Assembly (NCBI GenBank): GCA_038002745.1
Contig: JBBODD010000001.1
Coordinates: forward strand, 1,860,001-1,924,000
Reading direction: 5' to 3'
DNA: 64,000 bases
Source: Bacillus sp. FSL H8-0547
GTDB lineage: Bacteria; Bacillota; Bacilli; Bacillales; Bacillaceae
Positions 8,152-17,798 of the stretch are shown here, one piece after another (positions within the stretch are counted from its first letter, which is position 1; each line of letters begins with the position of its first letter). The notes under the pieces were generated by a model. That model had not been told where the DNA came from. It did no database searches and was given only the letters and a program-made list of their open reading frames with translations. The position numbers and the translations under genes were made by a program.

Positions 8152-9560
8152 ATGATGGCTTTTGTGATATATTTCGCCGGCCATTCGTTTAAAAGGCCGA
8201 AGACTTCAGCTTCATGGAAGCCGCTGCGCCGGATTTTGCTTGTGGCTTCTCCTTTAAGGATCTGCACGAGCATGTGGTTTGGGACAGTCTCTTCCTGCAG
8301 GAAAAGCTGGATTTTTTCGTATTCCGATCTAAGCAGCCGGAAACCTTTGATTTCAAAGATGATATCATTTGGTCGCGGCTTGTGTTTTTCGGAGAGCTCC
8401 TGAAGTGTTTCAAGATGCTGCTCAAGGCTTTCTCCAAGGTCATGTGCGAGCTGTTTTTTCCAGGTTTCTGCTTTTTTAAGGACAGATGCATCGGGCACAG
8501 AAACGCTTGATAGACTGAGCAAGTCAGGCTGGATTGTATCCGGAAAGACCAGCTGCTCAATCTCTGTATAGATTGCTGTCGCAGGATGGTTTGCCGTCTC
8601 ATTCCCAAGCCGGGTTTTAAGGTCTTGTATCTGTTTGATGATTGGAGCGTGCTGCTCCAAATCGGTTTGGATCTCCTTCAAAGCGTAAAGCTTTTCCATC
8701 GTTTCTTTAGATTGAACCGCGATTTCGTTAAACTGCCGTTCGATGGTTGCGATTCGCTTTGTTGCCTGTGGGATATTGACTTCATCCGGAAGGGTTGCTC
8801 CTTCCTTTGGAACATGATAGGAAACTGAGTAGCGGCAGGTGCTGCATGTGCAGATAATCGAATCTGAATCCGCATGCAGCGCAAGCTCTTTTTCGTGGCT
8901 GCAGACCGTCCATTGCCAGGCTTTCGGAATGCTGCGATACGGCCTCATGACAATTTCGACGCGGTGCCGCCAATAGGCGATATCTTCCGGATATTTCAGG
9001 ACGCCGAGCAGGGAAGATTTATTCATGATTTCGACCGCATGTATGACAGCCTCTTTGCTTGATGCTAATTTGATCAAAGGATGCTGCGTGTAGGCGGTGC
9101 TTATTTTCTCAAGCCAGTGTTTGCGTTCAAATTTATTCAGCCGTGCGCAAAACAGGTACTCCTGCACCACTTTTTTCACATGCCTGGAGAGTTCTTGAGC
9201 TGATAAGGTGCCATAGACCTCCGGATAAAAATAGCTGCTGTTGATGGGGAGTCCGCGCTGAACGGAATGTTTTTTCCAGAGAAACATTTCAGGCCTGATC
9301 AGGTGCGGATAGAGCCGTTCCTGTTTGTAGACCGGAAGAGGAATAGAAGGCCGGTTTGTTCCAAGAAAGGTTTTTAAAAGGGTCATCTCTTCTTCAGGAA
9401 CTGACTGGAGTTCCTGCGCGGCTGCCTGCTGCAGCCTTGACAGTGCCGCGCGTTCCTCTTTATGGCCGATCGAGCGGATCTCCGGATACTTGCGGCCTGC
9501 CGGTACAAACAAGAGAGAAGGATAGTCATCAAACTGATAGGCGATTTGCTGAAGCTGCAT
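8139..9560 (-). CDS. RQC-minor-like DNA-binding protein
   Basis: A 473-residue soluble protein with ATG 9560 behind GGGGTG. The middle holds a Cys cluster, ICTCSTCRYSVSYH (near residues 235-248), then a long charged coiled-coil-like stretch (about 265-330). The last 70 residues (IIFEIKGFRLLRSEYEKIQL to the end) look like a winged-helix RQC module, and the whole matches my memory of the family NCBI calls RQC-minor-1, related to the RecQ C-terminal DNA-binding domain but without a helicase. A role in DNA structure recognition is plausible but unproven. It is monocistronic; the 53-bp repeat array begins about 100 bases upstream of its start. Confidence 0.6.
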   Translation of the reverse strand: MQLQQIAYQFDDYPSLLFVPAGRKYPEIRSIGHKEERAALSRLQQAAAQELQSVPEEEMTLLKTFLGTNRPSIPLPVYKQERLYPHLIRPEMFLWKKHSVQRGLPINSSYFYPEVYGTLSAQELSRHVKKVVQEYLFCARLNKFERKHWLEKISTAYTQHPLIKLASSKEAVIHAVEIMNKSSLLGVLKYPEDIAYWRHRVEIVMRPYRSIPKAWQWTVCSHEKELALHADSDSIICTCSTCRYSVSYHVPKEGATLPDEVNIPQATKRIATIERQFNEIAVQSKETMEKLYALKEIQTDLEQHAPIIKQIQDLKTRLGNETANHPATAIYTEIEQLVFPDTIQPDLLSLSSVSVPDASVLKKAETWKKQLAHDLGESLEQHLETLQELSEKHKPRPNDIIFEIKGFRLLRSEYEKIQLFLQEETVPNHMLVQILKGEATSKIRRSGFHEAEVFGLLNEWPAKYITKAIIKSC

Positions 9561-9665
9561 ATGCTGACACCCCGTTCATTGGAATATGTCACATTATAGA
9601 ACGTTTTGTGGGTGGACTCCAGTTTGGATGTTTCTTGGAAAAGATTTAATCGATGCGCGCAAAGA

Positions 9666-10098
9666 GATAGCATAAGAAAGCAGCGGGATCGTACGTTAAA
9701 AGAGAGTGTCCACCGAAAGATAGCATAAGAAAGCAGCAGTATCCTACGCTAAAAGAGAGTGTCCACCGAAAGATAGCATAAGGAAGCAGCAGGATCGTAC
9801 GCTAAAGAGAGTGTCCACTGAAAGATAACATAAGAAAGCAGCAGTATCGTACGTTAAAAGAGAGTGTCCACTGAAAGATAGCATAAGAAAACAGCAGTTT
9901 CGTACGTTAAAAGAGAGTGTCCACTGAAAGATAACATAAGAAAGCAGCAGTATCGTACGTTAAAAGAGAGTGTCCACTGAAAGATAGCATAAGAAAACAG
10001 CAGTTTCGTACGTTAAAAGAGAGTGTCCACTGAAAGATAACATAAGAAAGCAGCAGTATCGTACGTTAAAAGAGAGTGTCCACTGAAAGATAGCATAT
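9666..10098. repeat. Tandem array of eight 53-bp repeats plus a partial ninth
   Basis: Units begin (GATAGCAT or GATAACAT) at 9666, 9719, 9772, 9824, 9877, 9930, 9983 and 10036, with a truncated start at 10089. All are 53 bases except the third, which is 52. Each carries AAGAGAGTGTCCAC and the palindrome CGTACG. From unit four on, two variants alternate: one with GATAACATAAGAAAGCAGCA, one with GATAGCATAAGAAAACAGCA, so the last units form a 106-bp higher-order duplication. A 53-base period is not a multiple of three, so it does not encode a repeat protein. Confidence 0.95.
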
Positions 10099-10120
10099 GA
10101 AATTCAAAGTCCTCATGATT

Positions 10121-11032
10121 TTAAGGAATATAAACAGTATTTCTGCCTTCGCCCGCTTTCTTATAGTTGCTGCGCAGAACATTTCGGATGGTGGTTTTAT
10201 GTTTAATAATGGAACACCATTCAAAGATTTGTTGAACAGTTACAGCTTTATCCGGGAACAGTATCCTGAATTCTTCTGTATTTCTAAGGACCGCTTTTTT
10301 GTAATCTTCCTTTCCGCCGCAGTGAAAGCAGACACAGTTTTTTTTCAGCAATACACTAAAAAACTTGCCGCACGCTGCACAAATCATTCCTTTCTGCAAC
10401 TGTTCATAGCGGTATTCAGGCAAAGTCATATAAGGAGATTTTGTTAGATGGAGGGATACTAGTTTTTCAGCAAGCTTTGTGTGGAAACTCTTTAAAGGAA
10501 GTGTTTTTTTATTCAGTTTCTCTGCGAAACGGTTCAACTTTGACAGGAAAAGGATGGGCTGTTCAGGGGAAGAGTGATAGAGGTGAAAGTCGGGATTAAC
10601 AAATACCAAATAAGCTTCTGAAGGTATGGAGAATTGTTGTTCTTGAAGCAGTCTTCTGAAGAGAGAATCGTTTATTTTTAATTGTAAAAGAGGATTCTTT
10701 ATTTCAAGAGTGCTAGTCGAGGTCCATCTTTCACCATCCATTAAGTAATCGCCTTCGTTGTTTTTTATTTCAAAAAGATAGAGCTTATCAGGTGTTATCA
10801 GAAGGGTATCTGTTTGATGGTGTGAATGGTTTGTTTTGAATAAAAGGTCAGCAAGGAGAATGCCTGTATTTACGTTTTTTACAATCCATGCATCAAACCA
10901 CTTTTCGCCAAGGTATCCTTTTTCCAGGTTTTCATAGTTCCGCTGCTCTTCTGATGGAAGCTGCTGTCTTCGAGAAAGACTTCTGTATATGGTTAACTCG
11001 AGCGATTCGCGGCGCTCTTTAAGTATAATCAA
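10121..11032 (-). CDS. NERD-domain protein with C-terminal zinc ribbon
   Basis: The protein has 303 residues if TTG 11032 is used; this start is preferred because GGAGG lies exactly eight bases upstream, whereas ATG 11047 has no ribosome site and would place its first codons over that GGAGG. The segment LEKGYLGEKWFDAWIVKN, then HQTDTLLITPDKLYLFEIKN, matches the NERD (nuclease-related) domain, whose FEIKN strand is a restriction-endonuclease-like core. Near the C-terminus, CAACGKFF and CVCFHCGG give a four-Cys zinc ribbon. NERD proteins are thought to act on DNA, but no specific substrate is known. A terminator lies just upstream, so it probably has its own promoter. Confidence 0.8.
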   Translation of the reverse strand: MIILKERRESLELTIYRSLSRRQQLPSEEQRNYENLEKGYLGEKWFDAWIVKNVNTGILLADLLFKTNHSHHQTDTLLITPDKLYLFEIKNNEGDYLMDGERWTSTSTLEIKNPLLQLKINDSLFRRLLQEQQFSIPSEAYLVFVNPDFHLYHSSPEQPILFLSKLNRFAEKLNKKTLPLKSFHTKLAEKLVSLHLTKSPYMTLPEYRYEQLQKGMICAACGKFFSVLLKKNCVCFHCGGKEDYKKAVLRNTEEFRILFPDKAVTVQQIFEWCSIIKHKTTIRNVLRSNYKKAGEGRNTVYIP

Positions 11033-11057
11033 ATGTGATTCCTCCATTTTGAATATA

Positions 11058-11084
11058 TAAAAAATACGCACAAACTGCGTGCGT
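11058..11084 (-). terminator. Intrinsic terminator of the small membrane gene
   Basis: On the minus strand ACGCAC (11084-11079) and GTGCGT (11071-11066) form a hairpin followed by ATTTTTTATA. It separates the upstream small membrane gene from the NERD gene. Confidence 0.65.
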
Positions 11085-11094
11085 GGGTTTGACC

Positions 11095-11430
11095 TCAAGC
11101 AGAATGAGGTTTTTCTGATTTTGATAATGAAATAATTCCTTTTGAACCGAGCTCTGACTGTGTATGCTCATCAGCAGGACGGTATCCCTTTTCTAAAAGG
11201 TCTTTTATATAAATTTTGTTATAGATAAATGAAAAAATAATTCCTGGAACCCATGCACCGAAACCTAGAGTAAATACACCAACTAAAGCAGCCGTAACAA
11301 ACATGATCGTAGCCCATTTCAGATCTCCTCTAAAAAGAGCAGGAAAAAAACCGAAGAAAAAGGTTGTCCAGCTAAATCCCAGCTTAACCTCTTTTACTAC
11401 ACCTGCCTCATTTTGTAAACGTATGTTCAT
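11095..11430 (-). CDS. Small membrane protein (DUF2628/HrgC-like)
   Basis: An 111-residue protein with AGGAGG seven bases before its ATG. The N-terminus NEAGVVKEVKLGFSWTTFFF and the following FPALFRGDLKWA resemble the HrgC/DUF2628 group of small membrane proteins, which occur in bacteria and phages and have no known function. Two or three hydrophobic segments span about residues 20-75 and a hydrophilic tail follows. It is transcribed alone and ends at the hairpin 11058-11084. Confidence 0.65.
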   Translation of the reverse strand: MNIRLQNEAGVVKEVKLGFSWTTFFFGFFPALFRGDLKWATIMFVTAALVGVFTLGFGAWVPGIIFSFIYNKIYIKDLLEKGYRPADEHTQSELGSKGIISLSKSEKPHSA

Positions 11431-11612
11431 CCTAACACCTCCTTTATACCTATTATTAAATACCTATTAATTATACTATATATTTCTTATTTTGGAAGTT
11501 ATTTAAATGAAAAATTCCTTTCAGGCAGGGTGAGAGCTAGAAACCACTTTATCTTTTATAACAATCCAAAACTCTCCTATAATAAAACCAAAAGCAAAAA
11601 GGAGAGTGCTTC

Positions 11613-12593
11613 ATGAATCTTGAAGATGTTTTAATCATCGGAGCGGGGATCAGCGGTCTGACGGCTGCCCAAAAGGTGCAGGAGCTTTCTGAAAACAAGG
11701 TGCTTCTTCTTGATAAAGGAAGGAGTCCCGGGGGACGATTTGCCACAAGGAGGATTGGAAGCGGTACGTTTGATCATGGTGCCCAGTTCCTTTCTGCTTC
11801 CAGCAGGGAAGGCCAGGATCTTTTGGAAGACTGGCAGCAGCGCAGCTGGATTCGGCCGTGGTTTGAGGAAAACGCCGTAAGGTTTATGGCTGATAAAGGC
11901 ATGAACGGACTGGCAAAGCGGGTGGCTGAAGGTCTTCGGGTTGAGTGTGAGTATGAGGTTGAAAGAATAGTGGATCACGGAGAGTATTATGCAGCTGAAG
12001 GATTGAATAATAAAACGAACGAGCCATTTTCAGTGAAGGCCCGCTCCCTTCTCATGACCTGTCCTCTCCCTCAAACCTTGAAGCTTCTTGATGCGGGAAA
12101 TGTGAAACTTAAAGCCGGACAGCGAAACGAGCTTGAAAGCGTCAAATACGTTCCCTGCCTTGCCGTTTTAATGGAGCTTTCCGGAGAATCAGGTCTTTCC
12201 TATAAAAAGGAGCCTGTTCCGGGTGTAATATCCTGGATGGCTGATAACCGCGCAAAAGGCATCAGTGAAACCGGTGCTTTAACGGTTCATATGGATCATG
12301 AGTGGTCATCTCTTCATTACAATCTGTCAGATGATGAGATTCTGGCACAGGTCATGCCATCTATTCGAACAGCTTTAGGCTATGAACCTGACATACTCAG
12401 CGTTCAGGTGAAAAGATGGCGCTATGCTCAGGCTATTAAGCAGATCGAACGTTCTTTTTTGAATGTGGGAGAGAACAAACCGCTGCTCATTGGAGGAGAT
12501 GCATGTAAGGGAGACAGCAAATCCTCTGCCTCTAAAGCCGAGCATGCCATTCGCTCGGGGCTTGCAGCGGGTGTGTTTTTGTCACGGTTATGA
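11613..12593 (+). CDS. Renalase-like FAD-dependent oxidoreductase
   Basis: The protein has 326 residues with AAGGAGAG before ATG 11613. The N-terminal VLIIGAGISGLTAAQKVQ (about 6-23) is a Rossmann FAD-binding loop, followed by LLLDKGRSPGGRFATRR, the arginine-rich second motif of renalase-type flavoproteins, and FDHGAQFLSA. The C-terminal LLIGGDACKGDSKSSASKAE closes the FAD site. Bacterial renalases oxidise mis-reduced isomers of NAD(P)H; whether this member does that is not shown by sequence. It stands alone, with no co-directional partner close by. Confidence 0.8.
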   Translation: MNLEDVLIIGAGISGLTAAQKVQELSENKVLLLDKGRSPGGRFATRRIGSGTFDHGAQFLSASSREGQDLLEDWQQRSWIRPWFEENAVRFMADKGMNGLAKRVAEGLRVECEYEVERIVDHGEYYAAEGLNNKTNEPFSVKARSLLMTCPLPQTLKLLDAGNVKLKAGQRNELESVKYVPCLAVLMELSGESGLSYKKEPVPGVISWMADNRAKGISETGALTVHMDHEWSSLHYNLSDDEILAQVMPSIRTALGYEPDILSVQVKRWRYAQAIKQIERSFLNVGENKPLLIGGDACKGDSKSSASKAEHAIRSGLAAGVFLSRL

Positions 12594-12919
12594 GTCATTA
12601 TGTAACGTTCCCACTCGTTGATTTGATCTCATTTGTGTGATACGTTAAATCTATCTTTTCAGGAAATGGGGGTTTTCTCAATGACAGCATCTATTAGACT
12701 TCGATTCCAGGCTTTGAACGCTTGCTAGCATACAATCAAAGGCTCTGCACGTTCGCAGAGTAAATGGAAGTGGTCTGCCTGCTTAGGGAAACCTTTATTC
12801 AGCGATTTGCATAATAAGAAGGGGCATGACTGCGCCTGGATAGGCTTCTTTTTCTATCACCATTTCCTCTTTGATTGTCTGTATTTATAAAATAATACGA
12901 ATCAAAAGGAGAAGCCGGT
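12594..12919. other. Intergenic region with the putative mph promoter
   Basis: About 325 bases without a supportable gene. Close to the phosphotransferase gene a sigma-A-like pair TTGATT (12871-12876) and TAATAC (12893-12898) with a 16-base spacer is visible. AAGAAGGGGC near 12819 and GGCTTCTTTTT near 12843 could form a weak hairpin (terminator or leader structure). No leader peptide of the erm type is evident. Confidence 0.4.
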
Positions 12920-13816
12920 ATGAATAAAAATAAAGTGATAGAGATCGCACATAAACATGCTATTTATGTTAAAGAGAATTCATTGACATTTAATCAGTCA
13001 GGACTTGATTTTCTTGTCGTTTTTGCAGAGGACGCAGATGAGGAAAGATGGGTTTTGCGCTTTCCGAGAAGAGAAGATGTTCTGGCATCTGCGGATAAGG
13101 AAAAACGCACGCTGGATCTAATTGTGCCGCTGCTATCTGTTGAAGCTCCGCAGTGGCGTGTATATACGGATGATTTAATTGCTTACAGACAGTTAACTGG
13201 TGTTCCTGCGGGGACCATCGATCACGAGGCAATGGCTTATGTGTGGGAAATGGATGAAAAGAATGTGCCGCCTGAATTTACAAAAACCCTTGCAGAAGCA
13301 ATGGTATCGCTTCACCGTATTCAGAGGAAAGCAGTTGAAACGGCAAATTTACCAGTAGAAAACGCTGAAGAGGCAAGAAAGAATATGATGAAACGAATGG
13401 AAAACGTAAGAGCTTCGTTTGATGTGAATGAAAAGCTGTGGAAAAGGTGGCAGGAGTGGGTGAACGACGACAAGCTGTGGCCTGCTGAAACGTGCCTTGT
13501 TCATGGTGATCTTCATGCGGGTCACATTTTAATCAATGCATCTGCTAAAGTGACCGGTATTATCGACTGGACAGAGGCTTCTGTGACAGATCCTGCAAAC
13601 GATTTTGTACCCCACTTTCGCACTTTTGGAGAACAGGCTCTAAACGATCTCATTTTCCACTATGAAAAAGCGGGCGGGTATGTCTGGCCCAATATGGAAA
13701 AACACATTATTGAATTAACTGCAGCATATCCAATTGGTATTGCTGAGTTTGCGCAGAAATCAGGACTGGAAGAATACAAGCAAATGGCAAAGCAGGTATT
13801 GGGCGGAAATCAGTAA
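12920..13816 (+). CDS. mph: Mph-like macrolide 2'-phosphotransferase
   Basis: A 298-residue aminoglycoside-phosphotransferase-fold protein, the usual length for Mph(B)/Mph(K)-type enzymes found on Bacillus chromosomes. The catalytic loop CLVHGDLHAGHILI places the Brenner-motif His at residue 195 and the catalytic Asp at 197; GIIDWTEASVTDPANDF supplies the metal-binding Asp. An early RWVLRFPRREDV carries the ATP-binding strand. Such kinases transfer a phosphate from GTP or ATP to the 2'-OH of macrolides such as erythromycin, inactivating them. GGAGAAG precedes the start. It is a single-gene unit with a terminator at 13824-13853. The exact substrate range, and whether it gives measurable resistance, cannot be judged. 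Confidence 0.85.
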   Translation: MNKNKVIEIAHKHAIYVKENSLTFNQSGLDFLVVFAEDADEERWVLRFPRREDVLASADKEKRTLDLIVPLLSVEAPQWRVYTDDLIAYRQLTGVPAGTIDHEAMAYVWEMDEKNVPPEFTKTLAEAMVSLHRIQRKAVETANLPVENAEEARKNMMKRMENVRASFDVNEKLWKRWQEWVNDDKLWPAETCLVHGDLHAGHILINASAKVTGIIDWTEASVTDPANDFVPHFRTFGEQALNDLIFHYEKAGGYVWPNMEKHIIELTAAYPIGIAEFAQKSGLEEYKQMAKQVLGGNQ

Positions 13817-13823
13817 GTCCTTG

Positions 13824-13853
13824 CTCTCTCCCTTATGGGGAGGGAGTTTTTTT
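13824..13853 (+). terminator. Intrinsic terminator after mph
   Basis: CTCTCTCCC and GGGGAGGGAG form a GC-rich stem (with a G-U pair) around TTAT, followed by seven T. Confidence 0.8.
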
Positions 13854-13946
13854 GTAACACTAATAAAAACCCTGCAAAACTGAACGCAAAAAGATCGGAG
13901 GCCCGCATGAAATTCCTGCTAATCTGTTATCAAAGGAGGTCATCTG

Positions 13947-14825
13947 ATGGGGATGCTTGAACACATGAATGAGGCGCTGGCTTACATTGAGGAAAATCTG
14001 GCAGAAGAGCTTGATTATAAGGAAGCAGCCCGGATTGCGCTCTGTTCGGAGTACCATTTTAAACGAATGTTTTCATCTCTTGCCGGTATTTCTCTTACTG
14101 AATATATCCGGAGAAGAAGGCTCACACTTGCGGCATTTGAGCTGAGGGACAAAGGCATGAAAGTGATTGATGTCGCAATCAAGTATGGATATCTTTCACC
14201 GGATTCGTTTACGCGGGCGTTTCAGCAGCTGCATGGGCTGACACCGTCTGAAGCTAGAACAGGCAGACATACGCTTAAAGCTTTTCCGAGGATGACCTTC
14301 CAGTTAATCATTAAGGGAGGCAGTGAAATGAAGTACCGTGTAGAAGAAAAAGAAGCTTTTCACATTGCAGGCATCAAAAAAAGAGTACCCATTATATTCG
14401 ACGGGGTGAACCCTGAGATTGCCGCGATGTGGCAAAGCCTGACCATGAATGCCATTCGTGAATTAAAAGACCTTTCTAATGTTGAGCCATCCGGTATTAT
14501 AAGCGCATCTGCAAACTTTTCAGAAGGAAGGATGGAGGAAAAAGGCGAGCTCGATCATTATATTGGCGCAGCCACGATAAAAGAGATTCCTGATCACCTT
14601 GATCACTTGAAGGTGCCGGCTATGACATGGGCTGTTTTTGAAGCGTGCGGCCCTTTTCCAGAAACGCTTCAGGAGATATGGGGCCGCATCTATTCGGAGT
14701 GGTTTCCTTCGTCGTCCTATGAGCTGGCAGACGGTCCGGAAATTCTCTGGAACGAGCAGAAGGATACGAAAGCACCGGATTTTAAGAGTGAGATCTGGAT
14801 ACCTGTTATAAAAAAGAACGGATGA
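13947..14825 (+). CDS. AraC-family regulator with GyrI-like ligand-binding domain
   Basis: The 292-residue protein starts at ATG 13947 behind AAAGGAGG. Residues 1-110 contain the two helix-turn-helix units of AraC proteins ([21 protein letters not shown] and [20 protein letters not shown]). From about 127 ([20 protein letters not shown]) a GyrI-like/AraC effector-binding domain follows, ending WIPVIKK, as in Rob/BmrR-type multidrug regulators. Such proteins bind small organic cations or antibiotics and activate efflux or detoxification genes. A lipoprotein gene follows by 66 bases. The target genes are unknown. Confidence 0.88.
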   Translation: MGMLEHMNEALAYIEENLAEELDYKEAARIALCSEYHFKRMFSSLAGISLTEYIRRRRLTLAAFELRDKGMKVIDVAIKYGYLSPDSFTRAFQQLHGLTPSEARTGRHTLKAFPRMTFQLIIKGGSEMKYRVEEKEAFHIAGIKKRVPIIFDGVNPEIAAMWQSLTMNAIRELKDLSNVEPSGIISASANFSEGRMEEKGELDHYIGAATIKEIPDHLDHLKVPAMTWAVFEACGPFPETLQEIWGRIYSEWFPSSSYELADGPEILWNEQKDTKAPDFKSEIWIPVIKKNG

Positions 14826-14891
14826 TAGACGCCCCCTCAAATACAAGCTATACTTTTGGATAAACATCCCAATATGAGAGGGGCTCACCTT

Positions 14892-15824
14892 GTGAAAAAG
14901 CTCATCCTTCCTGTGTTCGCTGTCCTTTTTCTGGCCGGCTGCGGGTCAGAAGAAGAAGAAGCGGCAGCTTATACGGAGCAGCAGGTCGAAAAGCTATACG
15001 GCGTTGAAGCAGAAACAGTCAAAATAGAAGAACAGCAGGGGTATGGTTCAACAATTGTTATAGTTCTCGCATCACTTTTCGGAGATACCTACGATCTTAC
15101 GCTGAAAACGGAGGATGATCTGACTTTCAGTGCGTCCGTTACTGGGGAACTGACTCAATTTCATGTTTCATACGTTTCTATAAAGCATGAATCCCTTTTG
15201 AAAGAAAATGAAGAGTATCAGAAGCTTGCCGGCATACTCGAAGAAAATGGAATCAGCGAAATAAAGTTTGGCAAGGGATTTGAGTCAACAATTGAAGCAA
15301 GCGGGAAAATAAGGGCAGAAAACGCAAATGCCGGACAGATCATGGATGCACTTACCGGAATGTCCGAGATGATTATAAAGGATGTACCGTACAGTCTGTC
15401 TTTGAACATGGAGACAGAAGAACCGGGTGAAACCATTGAGACACTTGCCTACAGCGACAGTGAGACAGAGGAGCTGAAGAATGCTCTTGAAACATATCTG
15501 CAGACCTTCAGACTCCATCACACCTTTGAAACGTCTGTTAGTAGTGAGATGGAAACACTCGGACTGTCAGGACTTTCATTTCTCAACAAACGTTTTGAAG
15601 AGGATGAGGAAAGGTACTACGAGCATTCAATTGGACTGAGCCTGACTGAAGCCTATAACGAGGAAAATCTGTTAAAAGCAATCGCGCTTTTGAGAGAAAA
15701 AGGCATGAGTGATGTATTGGTGTATATCCACATTGAACCGGGAAGCCGAACGGAATCATGTAAGGCCAGTGTGCTGAAAAATGCTGCTGACTTAAGACGC
15801 TGCTTTGGAATTGAGAACGAATGA
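14892..15824 (+). CDS. Secreted lipoprotein of unknown function
   Basis: From GTG 14892 (AGAGGGG just upstream) the protein has 310 residues; an ATG at 14856 would add a hydrophilic leader and is disfavoured. KKLILPVFAVLFLAGCGS is a typical lipoprotein signal with Cys at residue 17, followed by a Glu/Ala-rich linker. The mature part is soluble, acidic and beta/alpha in character, with two similar-looking segments (about 90-170 and 200-290) mentioning LKENEEYQKLAGILEENGIS and LLKAIALLREKGMS, which hints at an internal duplication. I do not recognise a family. Confidence 0.75.
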   Translation: MKKLILPVFAVLFLAGCGSEEEEAAAYTEQQVEKLYGVEAETVKIEEQQGYGSTIVIVLASLFGDTYDLTLKTEDDLTFSASVTGELTQFHVSYVSIKHESLLKENEEYQKLAGILEENGISEIKFGKGFESTIEASGKIRAENANAGQIMDALTGMSEMIIKDVPYSLSLNMETEEPGETIETLAYSDSETEELKNALETYLQTFRLHHTFETSVSSEMETLGLSGLSFLNKRFEEDEERYYEHSIGLSLTEAYNEENLLKAIALLREKGMSDVLVYIHIEPGSRTESCKASVLKNAADLRRCFGIENE

Positions 15825-15825
15825 A

Positions 15826-15853
15826 AAGAACCTCCGGCCACCCGGAGGTTCTT
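15826..15853. terminator. Bidirectional intrinsic terminator
   Basis: AAGAACCTCCGG (15826-15837) pairs with CCGGAGGTTCTT (15842-15853) around a four-base loop, between the lipoprotein gene and the convergent Bce permease gene. Confidence 0.85.
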
Positions 15854-15854
15854 C

Positions 15855-17798
15855 TTATAATGCTTCTTTAATTACTTTTTTGGAGTAAAGAACAGACAGT
15901 ACACCAAAGATTGAGTAGAGCACCGTATACAGGACCATCACGATGATCATCGGCGTCCAAACTTCGGCCCCGAAGATGAACCAGCCGGACTGAACAGCGA
16001 AATAGCTGTGGAGCAGGCCGATTACAAGCGGAATGCCGAAGCTGAAAAGCTGTTTTGCGCGCAGGCCCTTCAGCAGGTCTCCCTGTGTAAAGCCGAGCTT
16101 GCGCAAAATTGTGTAGCTTGGCTGTTCTTCTTCGCTTTCGCCCATTTGTTTAAAGTAGAGGATGCATCCTGACGTGACAAGGAATGAAAGACCAAGGAAC
16201 CCGACGATGAACATGGCAAGACCCATGTTGCGTTTTTGGCTGTTGAGTGTTTCAAGCTGAGATTCGTTCGGCGCATTTTCGTTCAGCTTCATCGAAAGGA
16301 ACAGATCATTTGCTTTCGTTTTATTCTGAGGGTCTTTTATGTCAAACGCGATATGCGTCGAAGTCGACCGCTGCAGCTCAGGATCCAGGTCTTTTTGAAG
16401 CTGTTTAAACACTTCATCATCTACAATGGCCGTAGGCATGCCGCCGGATGTATAGTACCAGGATATATACGTTTCTTTTTCCATCCCGATATACGTCTGA
16501 GGGATTTTTGCCGTTTTTCCAAGAAGGGTAATATCTCCTTCACTTTCAAGCGGCATGAATTTCTGCAGCAGGTCACTGTAACCGGTAAACAGCGTTTCGT
16601 CCTTCGAAAGTTCCTTGCCGGCGGATTTTTCACTGATTACTGCAAGTGTCATTGTATTTGGGTCAAAATTCATCCCTTCAAGCTTAGTGAGCATAATGTC
16701 TTTTACATTAAAATCCGCCAGGACAATCTCCGTGCTCTTCTCTTTGTAGGAGATTCCGCCTTCCTTCAATGCCTGAGCAAATTGTTCAGCATCTTTGCTG
16801 TCCGTAAAAGAAAAGTCAGAAGGCACCTGGCTTTTGGCCGTCGCCTCAGCTGAGTAATAGGAAATGTAGCTTAAGGAAAGCAATCCAATCGCAAGAGCTG
16901 AAACGGTTGTGATGATGGTAAGCAGCATGGCATTTGATTTCATCCGGAACATAATGGATGAAAGGGACAGGACTTCATCCACCTTCAAATACCCGCCTTT
17001 TTTCTTGCGGATCAGATGGAAAAGAAAGCTGACAGATCCTTTGTAAAAGAAGTAGGTTCCAAGGATTACGGACCCTAAGATGAAAATCATCGCCAGGAAC
17101 AGGCCGTTTGTCGATTTGAAATCTCCGCCGAACAGTCTGGATGACACATAATATCCTGCAGCGATCATGACCATGCCAAGCAGGCCGATCACAATTTCTG
17201 CAGCCGTCATTTTTCTTACCTTTTCCTCTGCCGATGAAAGCACTCTAAAGAGTGAGAGAATGCTCTGTCTCTTGATGAAAAGATAGTTCATCAGCATAAT
17301 CAGCGTGTAGATGACCGTAAATACGATCAATGTCTGAACTAAGGCCTCAGCTGAAAAGTGGAGCTTTGCCACATCATCTGTACCTGTAATTTTGAAGAGA
17401 ATCATCATCACAAGCTTGGAGATGGCAAATCCGGCAAAAATACCAAGGGCAAGAGAACCAAAGTACAGCATGAAGTTCTCGGCGGTCAGCAGCCGGAAGA
17501 TTCTGTGTTTCGTCATGCCAATCAGCTGAAATAGCCCGATCTCTTTGCTGCGGCGCTTAATGAAAATGTTGTTAGCATAGAGCAGAAAGATCGTGACTAT
17601 GGCAACGAGGAGCACAGAAGCTGTTTTTATGGCTGCGCCCCCCTTAATTGAGCCTTCTACGGCATCCATGGACGGGTCATACTGAAGGGTGACAAACGAA
17701 AAATACAGCGCCACGCTGACGACCAGCGCAAAAATATACAGATAGTAGTTTTTAAGGTTCTTTTTAAAATTCTTTATAATCAGCTGATTAACGCTCAT
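15855..17798 (-). CDS. BceB-type ABC transporter permease (peptide antibiotic resistance)
   Basis: The protein has 647 residues from ATG 17798, overlapping the ATPase gene by 11 bases. It has the FtsX/MacB architecture special to BceB: ten predicted membrane helices and one large extracellular domain of about 200 residues (roughly 315-520) between helices 7 and 8. This domain senses peptide antibiotics bound to cell-wall precursors, and the transporter frees the target in the membrane while signalling to the BceS kinase. [19 protein letters not shown] is the conserved coupling region. Relatives include BceB (bacitracin), PsdB and YxdM; the inducer here cannot be told by eye. Confidence 0.92.
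   Translation of the reverse strand: MSVNQLIIKNFKKNLKNYYLYIFALVVSVALYFSFVTLQYDPSMDAVEGSIKGGAAIKTASVLLVAIVTIFLLYANNIFIKRRSKEIGLFQLIGMTKHRIFRLLTAENFMLYFGSLALGIFAGFAISKLVMMILFKITGTDDVAKLHFSAEALVQTLIVFTVIYTLIMLMNYLFIKRQSILSLFRVLSSAEEKVRKMTAAEIVIGLLGMVMIAAGYYVSSRLFGGDFKSTNGLFLAMIFILGSVILGTYFFYKGSVSFLFHLIRKKKGGYLKVDEVLSLSSIMFRMKSNAMLLTIITTVSALAIGLLSLSYISYYSAEATAKSQVPSDFSFTDSKDAEQFAQALKEGGISYKEKSTEIVLADFNVKDIMLTKLEGMNFDPNTMTLAVISEKSAGKELSKDETLFTGYSDLLQKFMPLESEGDITLLGKTAKIPQTYIGMEKETYISWYYTSGGMPTAIVDDEVFKQLQKDLDPELQRSTSTHIAFDIKDPQNKTKANDLFLSMKLNENAPNESQLETLNSQKRNMGLAMFIVGFLGLSFLVTSGCILYFKQMGESEEEQPSYTILRKLGFTQGDLLKGLRAKQLFSFGIPLVIGLLHSYFAVQSGWFIFGAEVWTPMIIVMVLYTVLYSIFGVLSVLYSKKVIKEAL

Noticed and set aside
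9666-10098. CRISPR array
   Set aside because: The units are repeated throughout with no unique spacers, and no cas gene lies nearby.
16236-16853. Plus-strand frame of 205 codons inside the Bce permease gene
   Set aside because: It is antisense to a clear gene and its translation is Arg/Phe-rich without domains.
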